Origin: Labia minor
Lineage: Eukaryota; Arthropoda; Insecta; Dermaptera; Spongiphoridae
Direction of reading: 5' to 3'
NCBI GenBank assembly: GCA_963082975.1
Contig: OY720345.1
Location: forward strand, 56,898,528-56,962,527
Length of the DNA stretch: 64,000 nucleotides
The notes beneath the pieces are model-generated. The model made no database searches and was not told the DNA's origin. It worked only from the letters and a program-made list of their open reading frames with translations. Positions 34,391 to 46,140 of this stretch are shown here, one piece after another. How positions within the stretch are numbered: position 1 is the first letter of the stretch; each line of letters begins with the position of its first letter. A program made the position numbers and the translations under genes.

Positions 34391-34879
34391 AATAAATAAA
34401 TATTAACAACCTAGAATAACAAAAACAAAGCTGCTTTGCAAGTGTCTACCTTTAGATTAGACAATATATAATTTAACAAATATGTTAGACTAAAAATTGT
34501 ACAAAGAACAAATATTGTTTTATCCGTCATTATATATAAATTTGGAAAATAAAGAACATTTAAATATTCGAAATAAATATTGATAGACAAAAAGTTAATT
34601 AAACAAAATGTTTTTGTTATTCAAAAACATAAATTTAAAAACATAAAAACATAAATTTAAGTTGAATAATAAATATTATTTTATTTATATGTTTAAATAT
34701 ATCTTTTATAGATATTTGATTTACTTTCATAAGAAAGTAAATATTAAGGCTTTATTTTATTAAAAAAATTTTTATATGGATAAAAAATGACCTCCTCACG
34801 GTAAAAAGCTCTTTAGCTGTGTATAATTTACACCCTCTTATAACATATAAAAATTATTTAATTCTCAAATAGTAAAAAT

Positions 34880-35338
34880 GTGGAGTCTCTACTCAACTAT
34901 CTCGCAAATTTGAATTGGATTAATTAACATATATTATATTTACATTAAATTTATTGAATTATATATATAAATTATAAATTAAAATTAATAAATAGTATTT
35001 ATCAAAGCAGCGATAGTTTGGCTCTTTGTTGAAGTCACCACGTCACGTGCTGGCGCGTGAATGCCAGTAAACTTAATACCGGTACTTTCAGAGATTCAAT
35101 CAAGCTGAAATTCTATATATAGCAGTTTTATACAATTTTTAATCCTGTGAAAAACAATTAAACATATATCTTCATTTTTACGGTCAGTTTAGAGGAAAAA
35201 AAATGAAAACGTGGTAAGTAATGGTCCTCTTCCGAAAGAGCTAAATTTCTCAGAAGTTGATAGAAAAGTACGAATTTTGAATAATGCCAGTGTATCAAAT
35301 TTCATTTTTCTAGCTCAAACCGTTTTTGAGTAATCTTG

Positions 35339-35381
<43 letters not shown>

Positions 35382-35444
35382 GCCTTCAAAACGTATAAAA
35401 CAATCAAAATCCCGACATCGAAAATTTTCTTGAGATAGTAAAAA
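34880..35444 (-). mobile_element. family A (HINE/DINE-like) element A6
   Basis: The left end GTGGAGTCTCTACTCAAC keeps the hairpin shape and precedes TATCTCGC. The right end is shortened to TTCTTGAGATAGTAAAAA. Contains ACGTCACGTGCTGGCGCGTGA and an expanded CA microsatellite (35342-35379), after which the usual ...GACATTTTTCTC block is lost. Non-coding. Confidence 0.75.
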
Positions 35445-37281
35445 TGTAAATATTTAAAAATTCAAAATAATTTTTTCAAATACATTTTCCAACTGATTTT
35501 TCAAAAATTGATTTATAAATAGTCAAAACAATTAATTTAAAAAATTTATTAAATTATTTTAAAAAAAAGTTATGAGTATTTAGAAAGAGTATGTAAATAA
35601 TGTGTACAATTTAAATAAATAAATCTATTGAAGATATACTATTGTATTATATAATAAAGTCGCGGGGCATGTTAACAACTTTTTAATTTGTCTAAAGTTG
35701 ATAAGAGTCAATAAATAGCTATTTAAACACAATTAACAATGCATTTGAAGTCATTATCCAAGTAATAGTAAAACAACTTGGGGTATTAACTCAAACAAAT
35801 ACAAGTTAATCGCAGAAGTACAAATGTACACATTTATACTCAAGAATTAGGGGTTGAAATGAGGTGTGTTATAAGGAATGTTTCAACTTGAAAATACACA
35901 TCATTACAATAGTGGTAATGTTTCTATCGATCGACAAGTTTGTTCTTCCTCAATTAAAGTTAAGAAAGAAGTATCATTATGTTAAAGTCAATCATTAATA
36001 ATCTGTTAAGAAGTAAAAAAGTGTCAGTTTGTATTGGATAGCAATGCATGTAATTATTAAACAAATAACAAATTAAGTTAAAAGATTAAATGAAAATTCG
36101 TTTTGTTTTTTACTCTACACTTAACTTAAAAAAAAAGTATTTATAAAATATTTTTTATTATTTTTTATAGTAGTTTAATACTGTACTATGACTATACTGT
36201 GATTTACAGATTTTCAAAAAAAAAAAGCATAATTGGAATAATTTATTCTATAATTCATTCCAAAACTAAATCTTTAAGATTATCTATTAATATTAGAATA
36301 TTAAATAATATTTTTAATGTTTACTTGTTTATATTATTTTATGAAAACTACCCCCAATTTTAAATATTTTTAATATTTTTCTAACCATATTTAATTTTTG
36401 AATTCGTTATTATGAAAACATTTAAATTGCAAAAAATAATATATTGATAGATAATAATTTTAAAGGTAAAATTATAAAATAAAAAGAATTTAAGGACCTA
36501 GGTCAACAATTCTTTGAAGGGAAAAGAAATTTTTTCTTAATTTACATAACATTCTCTAAACCCTAAGAAGAACATAGTGTAAATATTATAAAAATTAGCA
36601 ACACAAATTCCAAAATCATTTTTTTAACAAATTTTTATGATTTATTATTAACTGGTGGAAGAGAATGACATTATTTTCATTTACCATAATATATAATATA
36701 ATACTTGAATGTGTGATTATTTATGGTGAAATTGATCGGTTTTCATTTGTTTTCTTTCTTTGAAATAAATATATTTTCAAATAAAATATTTTTAATAGTT
36801 TTGTCTTTTAAATACTGTATTAATTCATAACAGAATTAATTAAATTATAAATTAAATAATTAGACTATTTTACAAATGTCTGCATTAAATATTTCCCAAC
36901 ATTAATAATAAGGGAGAAAAACAATGAAAAAAATTGAGCAAATTTAGTTTTATGAATGTAAATAATTAATTTAAAAAAAATTCCAAGATAAATTGGGACC
37001 AATATTTATAAATATTAGTGTAAGATGGAAAGATATAATTATGAAATATATATACATAATAAATCTTTACTTACACACAATATGGATAAAGAAACAGCTT
37101 TCCAATTACAAAAAGATAAATAAATGTAAATAAAAATAAAAATTATAAAAAAATATATATTACATCAAAGAATATAGTTTGTACGAAATATACGATTGTT
37201 ATTTCTATTTAAATAATGAAAGAAATAAAAAGGAGATAAATATATACTCTAATATAGCAAATATAAATGTAAAAATTGTAT
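35445..37281. other. AT-rich DNA with a weak island
   Basis: No gene. A stretch at about 35650-36065 is somewhat less AT-rich, with TTTCTATCGATCGACAAG and ATGCATTTGAAG. It could be a regulatory element, but the evidence is thin. Confidence 0.4.
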
Positions 37282-37425
37282 AAAATAACGTTTTTCCAAT
37301 GGACTAAAAAGAATAAAATAATTTTTCTATAAGCCTGACAAAGTCTATGGATGAAAAGCGTTGGGCGCATTTAGTTTTATTTATGAACAAAATAAAGTCA
37401 AATTTTTGTAATAAAAAAGATATTT
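37282..37425 (+). repeat. family E dispersed repeat, copy 1
   Basis: Matches the reverse complement of 48143-48306. Shared order: ATAAAATAACGTTTTTC, AATGGACTAAAAAGAA, TTTTTCTATAAGCCTG, ATGGATGAA, CGTTGGG(C/A)GCATTTAGTTT, AAGTCAAATTTTT. Copy 2 has about 20 extra bases in the middle. Unknown class, non-coding. Confidence 0.65.
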
Positions 37426-38603
37426 TCTCTATACCATCTGAGGGGAAGAAACCCCTCCTCATTGGCGATACAACTAATTAATAAGAATTCATCATTAATT
37501 TTAATGCTATGAAATATTTTTAAATACGTTCAAAATGAAAATCTATCCTGAAATCAATATTTATGTTTTAGAATCCGTTGAAAAAAAAATTAATCGGAGC
37601 AATACAAAAGGTGTTAGTTTCTAAAAGTAATTAATCGCTAATTAATTACAATTAATTAATTATAATTCAATTATATTTCTTCTTTACCTTCTAGGGATCC
37701 ATTGAAATATCTATAAAAAATTTCAAAAGTCGATGAAAAATCGAATTCAATTTGTCAAAAGAGCGAACAGACAGAGAGACAGACGCCATGTGAAGTTAAG
37801 AAAAACGTTATAAAATAAACAAATAAAAATAATTTTTAAATATTAAAACTAATGAAAATAATTACTCTTTTATTAAAATTTATGAGAGATTAGAAATAAT
37901 TATATATATTCTTTATATTTTTGTGAATATTTAAATAATTATACTTTATTTCATTCAAATTGAAAGAAAAATAAATACTACTAATTAAATGAATAAATAT
38001 AAATATGTCTAAAAAAGAATTAATTATTAAATAATATTTTTAATTAATTACCTGCTAAAGTTGTGTATAAATATAAACTAATAAATAAATATATATTTAT
38101 AATTGCTTGATATGGTATGTCACTTGGCGTGCAACTGAACACTGATTAAAAGAAATATAAATCACCGTTATTCATATGTGAAAAAGTAAATACTTATCAA
38201 ATTTCATATGAAATGGGCAATTATTATCTCTTTTTTATATAGAAATATTTTTTTTTAATGTTGTAGGAAATCTTTTTCTAAGTATATTTTTTTAATTTAT
38301 ATTCAAGATAACAATAATAAAAATAAAATATTTAATATTATATTTATTAAACTTTTTAATAAATTTCAGGAGAGTAAATTTAATACTTAAATATATTATA
38401 ACAGTTTATAAACTAAAATAAAACAATTAAAGAAAATATTTTAAAAATGATATGATGAGATTTTAAATCCTTTAAATTTTTTACTCTTTCAGAGTTTACT
38501 AAATATGATATGGAATATAAGTAATAATAAAAATAATAATTTATTTAAATAAACTTATAAACAACACATTTACACATTCACCATTTGACCAATTAAAAAT
38601 AAG
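37426..38603. other. AT-rich non-coding DNA
   Basis: No gene. A short block near 37735-37800 (AGCGAACAGACAGAGAGACAGACG) resembles the GACAGACAG phrases common at the edges of decayed insect transposons. A similar phrase lies near 58784-58797. Confidence 0.45.
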
Positions 38604-39207
38604 CTGGAGTGTCTCCACTCGACTATCTCGCAATTTGAATTGGATTAAATAACATAATATATTATATTTAAATTAAATTTAATTAATTATAAATTATAAA
38701 TAATAAATATTAAACCAGCGCATGTTTGCTTTTTTATTGATGGCACCATGGCACGTGTTGGCGCGTGAGATTTGCAGTGTTAAAAAATTAATTCTGGCAC
38801 TTTCAGCGATTCAATCAAGCTGAAATTCTATATATAGCAGTTTTATACAATTATTTATCATGTGAAAAATTATCAAACATATATCTTTATTTTTACGGTC
38901 ACTTTAGAGGAAAAAAAATCAAAACGTTGTAGGTAATGACCCTCTTCCGGTTGAGCTACATTTCTCAAAAGTTGAGAGAAAACTATGAATTTTGAATAAT
39001 GCTCATGTACCAAATTGCATCATTCTAGCTCAAACCGTTTTTGCGTAATCTTGCCTACATACATACACACACACATACACACACAGACATTTTTCTCAAC
39101 CTTAGTGAAAATGATTCAGGAATCTTCAAAACGTATAAAAACATCAAAATCTCAACATCGAAAATTTTCGTGATCGCAATACTATCTCTGGCGAGATAGT
39201 AAAAAAA
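38604..39207 (-). mobile_element. family A (HINE/DINE-like) element A7, reference copy
   Basis: The best-preserved copy, about 604 bp. One end is CTGGAGTGTCTCCACTCGAC followed by TATCTCGC. The other is GCAATACTATCTCTGGCGAGATAGTAAAAA in two pieces: the palindrome ACTATCTC..GAGATAGT and a T/A run. Sub-terminal ACTATCTCGC and GCGAGATAGT are exact inverses. The internal CA-rich tract lies at about 39055-39085. There is no open frame. Confidence 0.85.
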
Positions 39208-39659
39208 CATTGGAAATAACTCAAAATTGAATTTTCTTTTAATTATCTCTCTCTATATAAGGTGATTATTAAATACATGTAAAATTAAAACTTATTGTGC
39301 TATTTTTTATTTGTCATTCAATTTTGTTCCCCCCAAAAGAAAAACCCAAATAAATATCTCAATAAATTCTTTTAAGGTCATCATGAAATGATAAAAATAT
39401 CTAAATTTCTAGATATAATATAATTCTATAATGCAATAAAAATATTTATTTTAAAGTATGGTTTAATTTTTAAAAATTTTTAATTTTAAATTCACACCCT
39501 AAACAAAATATATTTTTCATTAATAACTTTAATAAATTCCTAAAATATAATAGGTATATATTACGGTTTATAGTATTAGTCATGTTCTATAGTATAAGAC
39601 CATAGAATATTAATAATCGGCAAGATGATTTTATTTCGTGTAAGTTGTTCTGGGTTATC

Positions 39660-39985
39660 TAAATAATTGATTAATAGTCATGGGAGGTCTATGAAAAACA
39701 GCCGCCTACTAAAACGCCGCTTGCGTTTTCGCTTCAGGCATCAGCTCAGAGTTTGGCATTCTTTAATTTTGAATGTCCAACTGCGTCTGTGTTTTTGATA
39801 GGCTACGTCTCTTTCATCCCTGGCATATTGGGTTCGATTCGATTGCGGAAATGCCTTGTCGCCTTCAGTGGCTTTTTAGTCAGGTGGCCGACTGCCGCCT
39901 TCTTTTTCAAGAAGCCTCCGGACTCCGGAACCTTCCGATCTAATTATTAGATGTTTATAGGCTCGCCGAGTTCCATCATTTACAT
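39660..39985. promoter_or_regulatory. candidate regulatory island
   Basis: A balanced-composition block of 325 bp. It has a perfect hairpin AAAACGC-(5 nt)-GCGTTTT (39711-39729), a tandem TCCGGAC/TCCGGAA near 39918-39930, and AATTATTAGATG (homeodomain-type). The 65-codon plus-strand frame at 39753-39950 has no recognised domain. Confidence 0.4.
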
Positions 39986-40139
39986 AATCACTTGATCGAA
40001 ATATTGTATAACGGAGATCAAAAGACGAGTTTTTTTTATTTATTTTAAATTTTCGGGAATAAAAAACAATTAGGACTTGTCAAACGAGTGATTTTCAAAA
40101 GAGAAATTGTATAGGTGGTTTATTGGATCTACACAAACA

Positions 40140-40160
40140 CACACACACACACACACTTAT
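40140..40160. repeat. CA microsatellite
   Basis: An (AC)n tract of about 20 bp followed by a short TA tract. It is not within a recognisable family A element, although it could be a remnant of one. Confidence 0.5.
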
Positions 40161-40316
40161 ATATATATACATTCACTTAGTCACTGTATATAATAGTAAA
40201 TTAACGAACTAAATTATTTTATTATTATTTTTTTAAATACATATCTTTAAATATTTTCGATGTAATTCAAACTGGAGAGGGCAGAAAAAGTTTATTACCG
40301 ATGGTTTTTTATACTA

Positions 40317-40481
40317 ACCGTGGCTCGCGAGCCACATGTGGCTCTTTTCGAGTTTATTGTAACTCAATTAAAAAATTTAAAGTCATGACACAAAAAAAGG
40401 TAAATTTTTTTCCGATTTGACTCTGAAACATTTTGGATTTTTCAATATGGCTCTAAGTATCACCAAGTGTTGCCACCCCTG
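40317..40481. mobile_element. hAT-like miniature transposon (MITE)
   Basis: The right end, read inwards, is CAGGGGTGGCAACACTTGG, a typical hAT terminal repeat. The left end begins with a perfect 16-bp palindrome GTGGCTCGCGAGCCAC (40320-40335) followed by ATGTGGCTC, also common at hAT-type ends. The flanks TTATACTA (40309-40316) and TTATAGAA (40482-40489) match at 6 of 8 positions, as expected for a decayed 8-bp target duplication. About 165 bp, non-coding. Confidence 0.6.
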
Positions 40482-40489
40482 TTATAGAA

Positions 40490-42118
40490 GATTTCTAATC
40501 ATTTCTAATACTATAAACAATAATATACTCTTAGGAATTTATTAAATTTATTAATGAAAAAATATTTTGTTTTTTATTTTAAATTTGAAAAATTAAAAAT
40601 TTACAAATAAAAATTTAAGGTGAATTTAAAATTAAATTTTTTTTAAAAATTAAATCCTTTGAAATAAATATTGTATTATAGAATTATATTACATCTAGAA
40701 ATTTAGATATTTTTATCAATTCATGTGATGACGTTAAATTACAAAAATTAAAAAAAAAAGACTAATAAAATAATTATTTAATTGAATAAAATATAATAAT
40801 AATTATATTTTATATAATAACATTAAAAAAATTATAATTATATATGTATTATTTTAACCAAAAAAAAAGACATATTTTATGAGCATTAGAATTCTCAACA
40901 ACAGTACTAGATTAACAAACAAAAATAAATTCTATAATTCTAAAAAAATAAATTTAAATTTTTCATTTATCATAACATTTTATATTGATTTGGCTCAACC
41001 ACTAAAAATTGTATTTTATAATAAATATTATAATATAAAAAAAATTATTCAATTATAACCAAAAAATAATTTTCATAAATTAATTTAATTTTTTACAAGG
41101 TATACATATATACATATCACATTTCGTATGCTCGCTTTCATATTTTATAAGTTTAGTTAAAATACATTAAATATTTGAATTCTATATTTATATTTTACTA
41201 GGATTATATTAATTTATTTATTTACAATTTAATTTAATTACAATGTTATAATTAAATCAGGATGGATGATGGTCTCTGCTCCGTAACATCACTTAGAAAC
41301 TTAATATTAAAATATTTATTAATTTGAATAAATAAAAACCTTTTGAACCCTTTAAATCATTACAAAACGAAAACCGTGGCTACTTCATATGTTGTGTTTT
41401 TAAATTAAAAAAATAAACATTTTCAACAAATATATATAAAAATTAATTACTAAATGATATGAGATAAATTTTAAAACAATAAATTCAAATTATTATTATT
41501 ATTTTTCTTAATATATTAAATAAATAAATAAATTTATCAATAAAATATAGTATAAGTAGTAAAAGTCCTATTCTTTCATGAAATGTCTGCCTGCCTTTCA
41601 TGACGTGCGAAATGTAGTCTAAAATAAGATATATCCATTCATTTTTATTGAGATATAAGGCAGTCTATTTCTGGAGGAAATAACATTAATTTTATGTCAT
41701 TCGTCTCCATCAATGTTCTGTTTTTAATTAATTAATTTCAAGGATCGCTCATCTTGCTCACCTAATAAATTAAATGGGCTGTTGAAACCCTTCTCTTAAA
41801 TCAGAAATAAGTGAACCGATCTATACCATATTTCTTGTCACGTGTTGATGGATCTGAGATAAATATAAGCGATGGGGGAATCATTTGTCATATCAAGCTA
41901 ACTATGAATGATTAATAATTCATAGGATGATCAAATAACTATTTTGTTTTAGGCGAAGTTTCTTGAAAATAATTAAATTTTCTCTCTCTGTCTCTTTCTC
42001 CCTTTCTTAAACTTTATTTTATTCTATTATCAATTTGAATATCGAAAGTAGTTAATTCTTTCATGGAGTCAATTTTGTCTAAAAAATGATTGAGTAATTT
42101 TTCAAAGCTAGAATAGCA
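40490..42118. other. AT-rich non-coding DNA with a weak island
   Basis: No gene. The part from about 41570 to 41900 is less AT-rich and contains CATGACGTGCG, a CACGTG E-box near 41840 and GGATCGCTCATC. Possibly regulatory, weak evidence. Confidence 0.4.
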
Positions 42119-42745
42119 ATATCTTATCTTATTATGCTAGCTAAAATTGTATATATGTATTTATCTATATATCATGGTTCTCAAAAACCGCTCTAACGAT
42201 TTTTTTCAAATTCACACTAGATATAGTATTTATAAAGAAAAATTAAGTTTTATTGATGATATCTCTTGAAACATACAGCTTCATTATTAATTTCTTAATT
42301 GAAAATTATATATTATATGGAAAACGTCAAAATTTTTAATACTGCCTGCTAAGACAGTAAAAAAATGACAATTTTTTATCTAAATACATATAGTCCAGCG
42401 GTTGGACTGATGTTTTAACGAGTGGATTTCGTCGGTTCGAAACTCGCCGGGTGAATCGTTATTTAAAAATAAAATAATGATTTTGTTATTTTTTTTTCTT
42501 TTTATCTATTGTTTACTTTTTAATAAATTACTATTCTATATTTATTTATTCATTGTTCTTTTATTAATAAAGTTTTAGATAGTTTTATAAGTTTTAATAT
42601 TTTTTCAATAAAATATTATTCAATATATTTATTAATATTATTTTATTTATTATTATTGAGTACCCGAAGTTCCATTCATTTTAATCAGATTGATGCAATG
42701 ATGCAACAGTTAATAATTGTAATATTGTAATAAATTTCTATCTTG
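42119..42745 (-). repeat. family B composite repeat, copy B5
   Basis: On the minus strand the tail end TATCTTATCTTATTATGCTAGC is at the left edge. Then come AAAAACCGCTCTAACG, the AAGAAATTAAT block in inverse, the tRNA-like middle (42391-42450), GTTCTTTTATTAATAAAG and AATCAGATTGATGCAATGATG. The order is the same as in B2, including the tRNA-like part. The outer right end is missing. Confidence 0.65.
42391..42450 (+). other. tRNA-like segment inside family B copy B5
   Basis: TAGTCCAGCGGTTGGACTG resembles a tRNA D-arm with the internal A box. GGTTCGAAACTCGCC (42434-42448) resembles the T-arm with the B box, at a plausible 32-34 bp distance. No acceptor stem closes the structure, so this is a tRNA-derived promoter-like piece as in SINEs, not a tRNA gene. 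Confidence 0.55.
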
Positions 42746-42847
42746 AAAATTGTTACATATTATTCAGGATATTTTAAAAACTATTTCTTTCTTTAATTAA
42801 TATTCATTTTTTCTATAAGTCAGATATATTTCCAAATATTAAATAAT

Positions 42848-43392
42848 TTTTGAAGTGAAAACTTCTTTAGCGGCGTTGAGCACTTTTGCGGGATGGGGAA
42901 AAAGTATAGAACTCGCGTGATCGTGACCAACACCATGAAACCATCTGCTTTCAAATTTCTTATAACAGAGCGCGAAATTTGAATTGTCATTAGAACTGTT
43001 TTATAAATTATCTCTAACATATAAATATATATTTATTATGTAAAGTTCATTTCATATATACATATATAATCAAAATTATACGAAATGAACTTCACATAAT
43101 AAATATATATTTTATGTTAGAGATAAAATATATATTTATTATGTGAGAGATAAGAATTATAAAACAGTTCGTATTGCAATATTTTAAACAAAGTTGTGTA
43201 TTTATATATATATAAATATAAGTTACAAATTTGTTTAAAATATATGTTTAAAATAATATATAAGTTATATATATATACATGCATATGAAATTCATCTTTC
43301 TCGTGAAATAGCGCGAATTTCGTCTGTTTTAAAATTTCTTACGCAGAAGTTTTCACTTCTGTCGGCCAGTCCCACGACTGCCAATTTTGCTT
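42848..43392. mobile_element. family H (Helentron-like) short non-autonomous element
   Basis: Left end: TTTTTGAAGTGAAAACTTCT followed by TTAGCGGCG, as at 10428. Right end: AGAAGTTTTCACTTCT, the exact inverse, followed by a GGCCAGTC-ccac-GACTGCC hairpin and CCAATTTTGCTTTTTT. The interior is a diverged foldback built around the 31-bp inverted repeat at 43023-43112. About 545 bp with no coding capacity. The small minus-strand frame (42820-43020) is not credible. A foldback MITE is the alternative to a Helentron derivative. Confidence 0.55.
43023..43112. repeat. 31-bp inverted repeat with 28-nt loop
   Basis: 43023-43053 and 43082-43112 are reverse complements with a single mismatch. Weaker complementarity extends outwards (AGAACTGTTTTATAA against TTATAAAACAGTTCG) after a 27-28 bp duplication in the right arm. 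Confidence 0.8.
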
Positions 43393-43532
43393 TTTTAATT
43401 CCGAAAAGCTGCAAAGCACGTTTTTTTGTCTTTAGTTTGTTTTATAACCACTTGGGGCGCTAAACAGTTTTTCAAAAAAACACTATAGAAAAAAAATATA
43501 TGTACCTATATATTATATATTTATGTATTATT

Positions 43533-43745
43533 GAGGAGCACAAGTTCATTAATTTTAATCAGATTGATGCAAATGTGTAACATTTAATAATTGTAATAAA
43601 TAATTAAAGAATTGTGTATCAATATTTTTTAAAGGGTAGAGCGAGAGCTCGGTGTCCCAGGTATTAATATTACCAGCCAAATCCAATAATAATGAATCAT
43701 TTTTTTTAACTTAAGTACCGAGCCGAGGCTCGGGGTCCCGGTACT
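43533..43745 (-). repeat. family B repeat, partial copy B6 with extra end
   Basis: Contains AATCAGATTGATGCAAATG, AATTGTAATAAATAATTAAAG and AAAGGGTAGAGCGAGAGCTCGG, then the end CAGGTATTAATATTACC and AATCCAATAATAATGAATCA, the inverse of 11460-11500. It is followed by a second end-like hairpin, CCGAGCC-gag-GGCTCGG (about 43719-43734), with GTACC at its left and GGTAC at its right. Confidence 0.55.
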
Positions 43746-43917
43746 ATATATTTATGATGCATATACAAATTGAATTGAAAATTATGTTTTGAATCCAAAA
43801 TTATGTCTTTGATATTTGAACGGATATATAATGGTTCCCTAAATCCAAAAAAAAAAAAAATCAATAAATGGTCCGTATGTGTGTTTATTATTTATTAACC
43901 TCAAATATAGATAGATC

Positions 43918-44160
43918 GAGGAGAATGGGGGTGACACGTGGCTTGAATATGTGTATGGAAAGAATAGTGAGAAGAAAACCAATTGGTAAACCGGTTATTA
44001 AACCAAAGAAAATGTGGAAGGACAATATAAAGGTAGATATAAAAGAATTGAAGAAGATTTTGGAAGAAGAATTGAATGTAGGATAGGGGTAGTTGGAGGA
44101 ATGTAATTGTTGGAAACTCTACAACTTTTGAGCATAACAGAAGTGAATAGATGGTGTGTA
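43918..44160 (+). pseudogene. non-LTR retrotransposon ORF2, extreme C-terminal remnant
   Basis: The frame ending at 44086 reads ...RKPIGKPVIKPKKMWKDNIKVDIKEL, with the GRPKKRWxDNIxxDLxxL pattern that closes many insect endonuclease/reverse-transcriptase polyproteins. After a frameshift the next frame gives DRGSWRNVIVGNSTTF, matching the usual DRxxWRxxV continuation. Endonuclease and polymerase parts are absent. The element class cannot be assigned from this tail. Confidence 0.6.
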
Positions 44161-44633
44161 GAAAGAATTTAAATATATAATTTTATAAATGGAAATAAAT
44201 TTAAATAATAAATGCCTCCCTTCTTTAAAAACATTGAAAACAATTTTTAAAAATTTATTTTTTTATTTCTTTTTAATTTGATTTGTCAATACTTTCATCT
44301 GATTTGTGAATTCTTGAAAAATTCTTGATAAATTAATAAATAATTTTGAAAAGTTTCATTTTTTTTTATCTATAAAGATTTTTCTGATGTGATTAAATTA
44401 TTTATAAACTTCATAGAACTTAAGAAGAAATTTATTTGATATAAATCAATGTACATATTGATGATAATTTTAAATTAATGAATGTGATATATACAATACA
44501 TGAAATTAAGGAAAATTGTATAGAGAAGAAAGTTTGCTGTCTCTCAATTTCTCAGAAATTTAAATTTTGAATAAAAATAACAATAAATTTTGTAAAAATT
44601 CAAAAAATTGTAACATTTCAAACAAAATTAACA

Positions 44634-45230
44634 CTGGAGTGTTCCACTCGACTATCTCGCAAATTAAATTGGATCAATTAACATATATTATATTTTAAAA
44701 TTAAAATTAAATTATAAGTGAAAATTAATAAATAATATTTATTAAACCAGAGTGTGTTTGGCTCTTTGTTGATGATACTACGTCACGTGCTGGCGCGTGA
44801 TTGGAAGTCAATATGTTAAAAAATTTAAAAAATTAATTCCGGTACTTTCAGCGATTCAATCAAGCTGCAATTCTATATATAGCAGTTTTATACAATTTTT
44901 AATCATGTGAAAAACTATCAAACATATATCTTTATTTTTACGGTCAATTTAAAGGAAAAAAATGAAAGGTAATGGTAAAGGTAATGGTCCTTTTCCGAAT
45001 TAGCTACATTTTTCAAAAGTTAACGAATTTTGAATAATGCCCATGTACCAAATTTCATTATTCTAGCTCAAACCGTTATTATGTAAACTTGTCTATATAC
45101 ACACACAGACAGACATTTTTCCCAACCTTAGTGAAGATGACTCAGGACTATCAAAACGTATAAAACATCAAAATCTCGACATAGAAAATTTTTGTGATCG
45201 CAATACTATCCCTGGCGAGATCGTAAAAAA
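44634..45230 (-). mobile_element. family A (HINE/DINE-like) element A8
   Basis: Left end CTGGAGTGTTCCACTCGAC, then TATCTCGC. Right end CAATACTATCCCTGGCGAGATCGTAAAAA. Internal CACGTGCTGGCGCGTGATTG, TTCCGGTACTTTCAGCG and a short CA tract (TATACACACACAGACAGAC). About 597 bp, non-coding. Confidence 0.8.
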
Positions 45231-45924
45231 AATATAAAAATACTCTTTGTAGAAATATTCAATATTCTGGGCCCTCACCAAAAAAAATTTGCATTTCTCA
45301 GATATTGATTTAAAAACATGTCAAAATAATAAAACCTATATCATTAACATTTTTGTATACTTATTAACCAAATATATAAAAATTCATAATTATATTGATT
45401 GAGATGATTGAAATAATAGAAATTGTTGGACTAAAAACTTAAATTAATAACAATTAATAAAAACAGACATTATCCATAAAAAAAATAGTAATATTCTATA
45501 GTTCTTATGACATTTTATCGTATTCTTAGTAGAAGAAATTTCTTTCTATAATTAATTTCATTCATTATATTTATTTTACAGCGTTCCGCTATTTAGAAAA
45601 ATACCAATGATGCAATTTATTGATAAATATCATGTAAGCATTAAATTTAAATGGTATCTCATGATATTGTTTTCTCTTTTGTTTTGTTTTTTTTTATATG
45701 TCTTATGTCTCCCAAAGAGGAAATTGAATCGGACATCTTCATCAAGTTTGTAATAAATATCTTAAAGGATAAATGCAGAACGTAATGTGTTTCTGCGTCC
45801 TCGTTCTTGAGACAGGTGTATATACTTTCTTGTGGCTTCAACAAGACGATGTATATATATATATAAATATATATATATATAAGAGAGACGAAAAAGGTAC
45901 ACACACAGACCATTTCTGAAGCTT

Positions 45925-46140
45925 GTTAACTCGTTATCGAGTTGAAACGTTAACCGAATTGTGGCTAATAGGCTGCCGGTGGCCGGCTTTATGACCCTCC
46001 CAGGGGCTGAGGCGGGGGCCGCTCTGTAATTTGGTGCCGCCGCCCAGCAGCCAACGCAAGGAACACTCCTCCTCGGCAATTCGGGATGTGCACCTCCAAT
46101 TAGAAACCTCGAAAGCGTTTGTTTGCTTTCCACCATTTGC
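45925..46140. promoter_or_regulatory. GC-rich island with nested inverted repeats
   Basis: GGCTGC (45971-45976) is the exact inverse of GCAGCC (46047-46052). Inside it GGTGGC (45978-45983) can pair with GCCGCC (46039-46044) using one G-U. The island also has CTCGTTATCGAG, CCAATTAGAAACC (homeodomain-type core) and GGTGCCGCCGCCC. Overlapping short frames on both strands show no domain. Enhancer or structured RNA are both possible. Confidence 0.4.

Noticed and set aside
42391..42450. Functional tRNA gene
   Set aside because: A-box and B-box resemblance only. No acceptor stem, and the same segment recurs inside another copy of the repeat.
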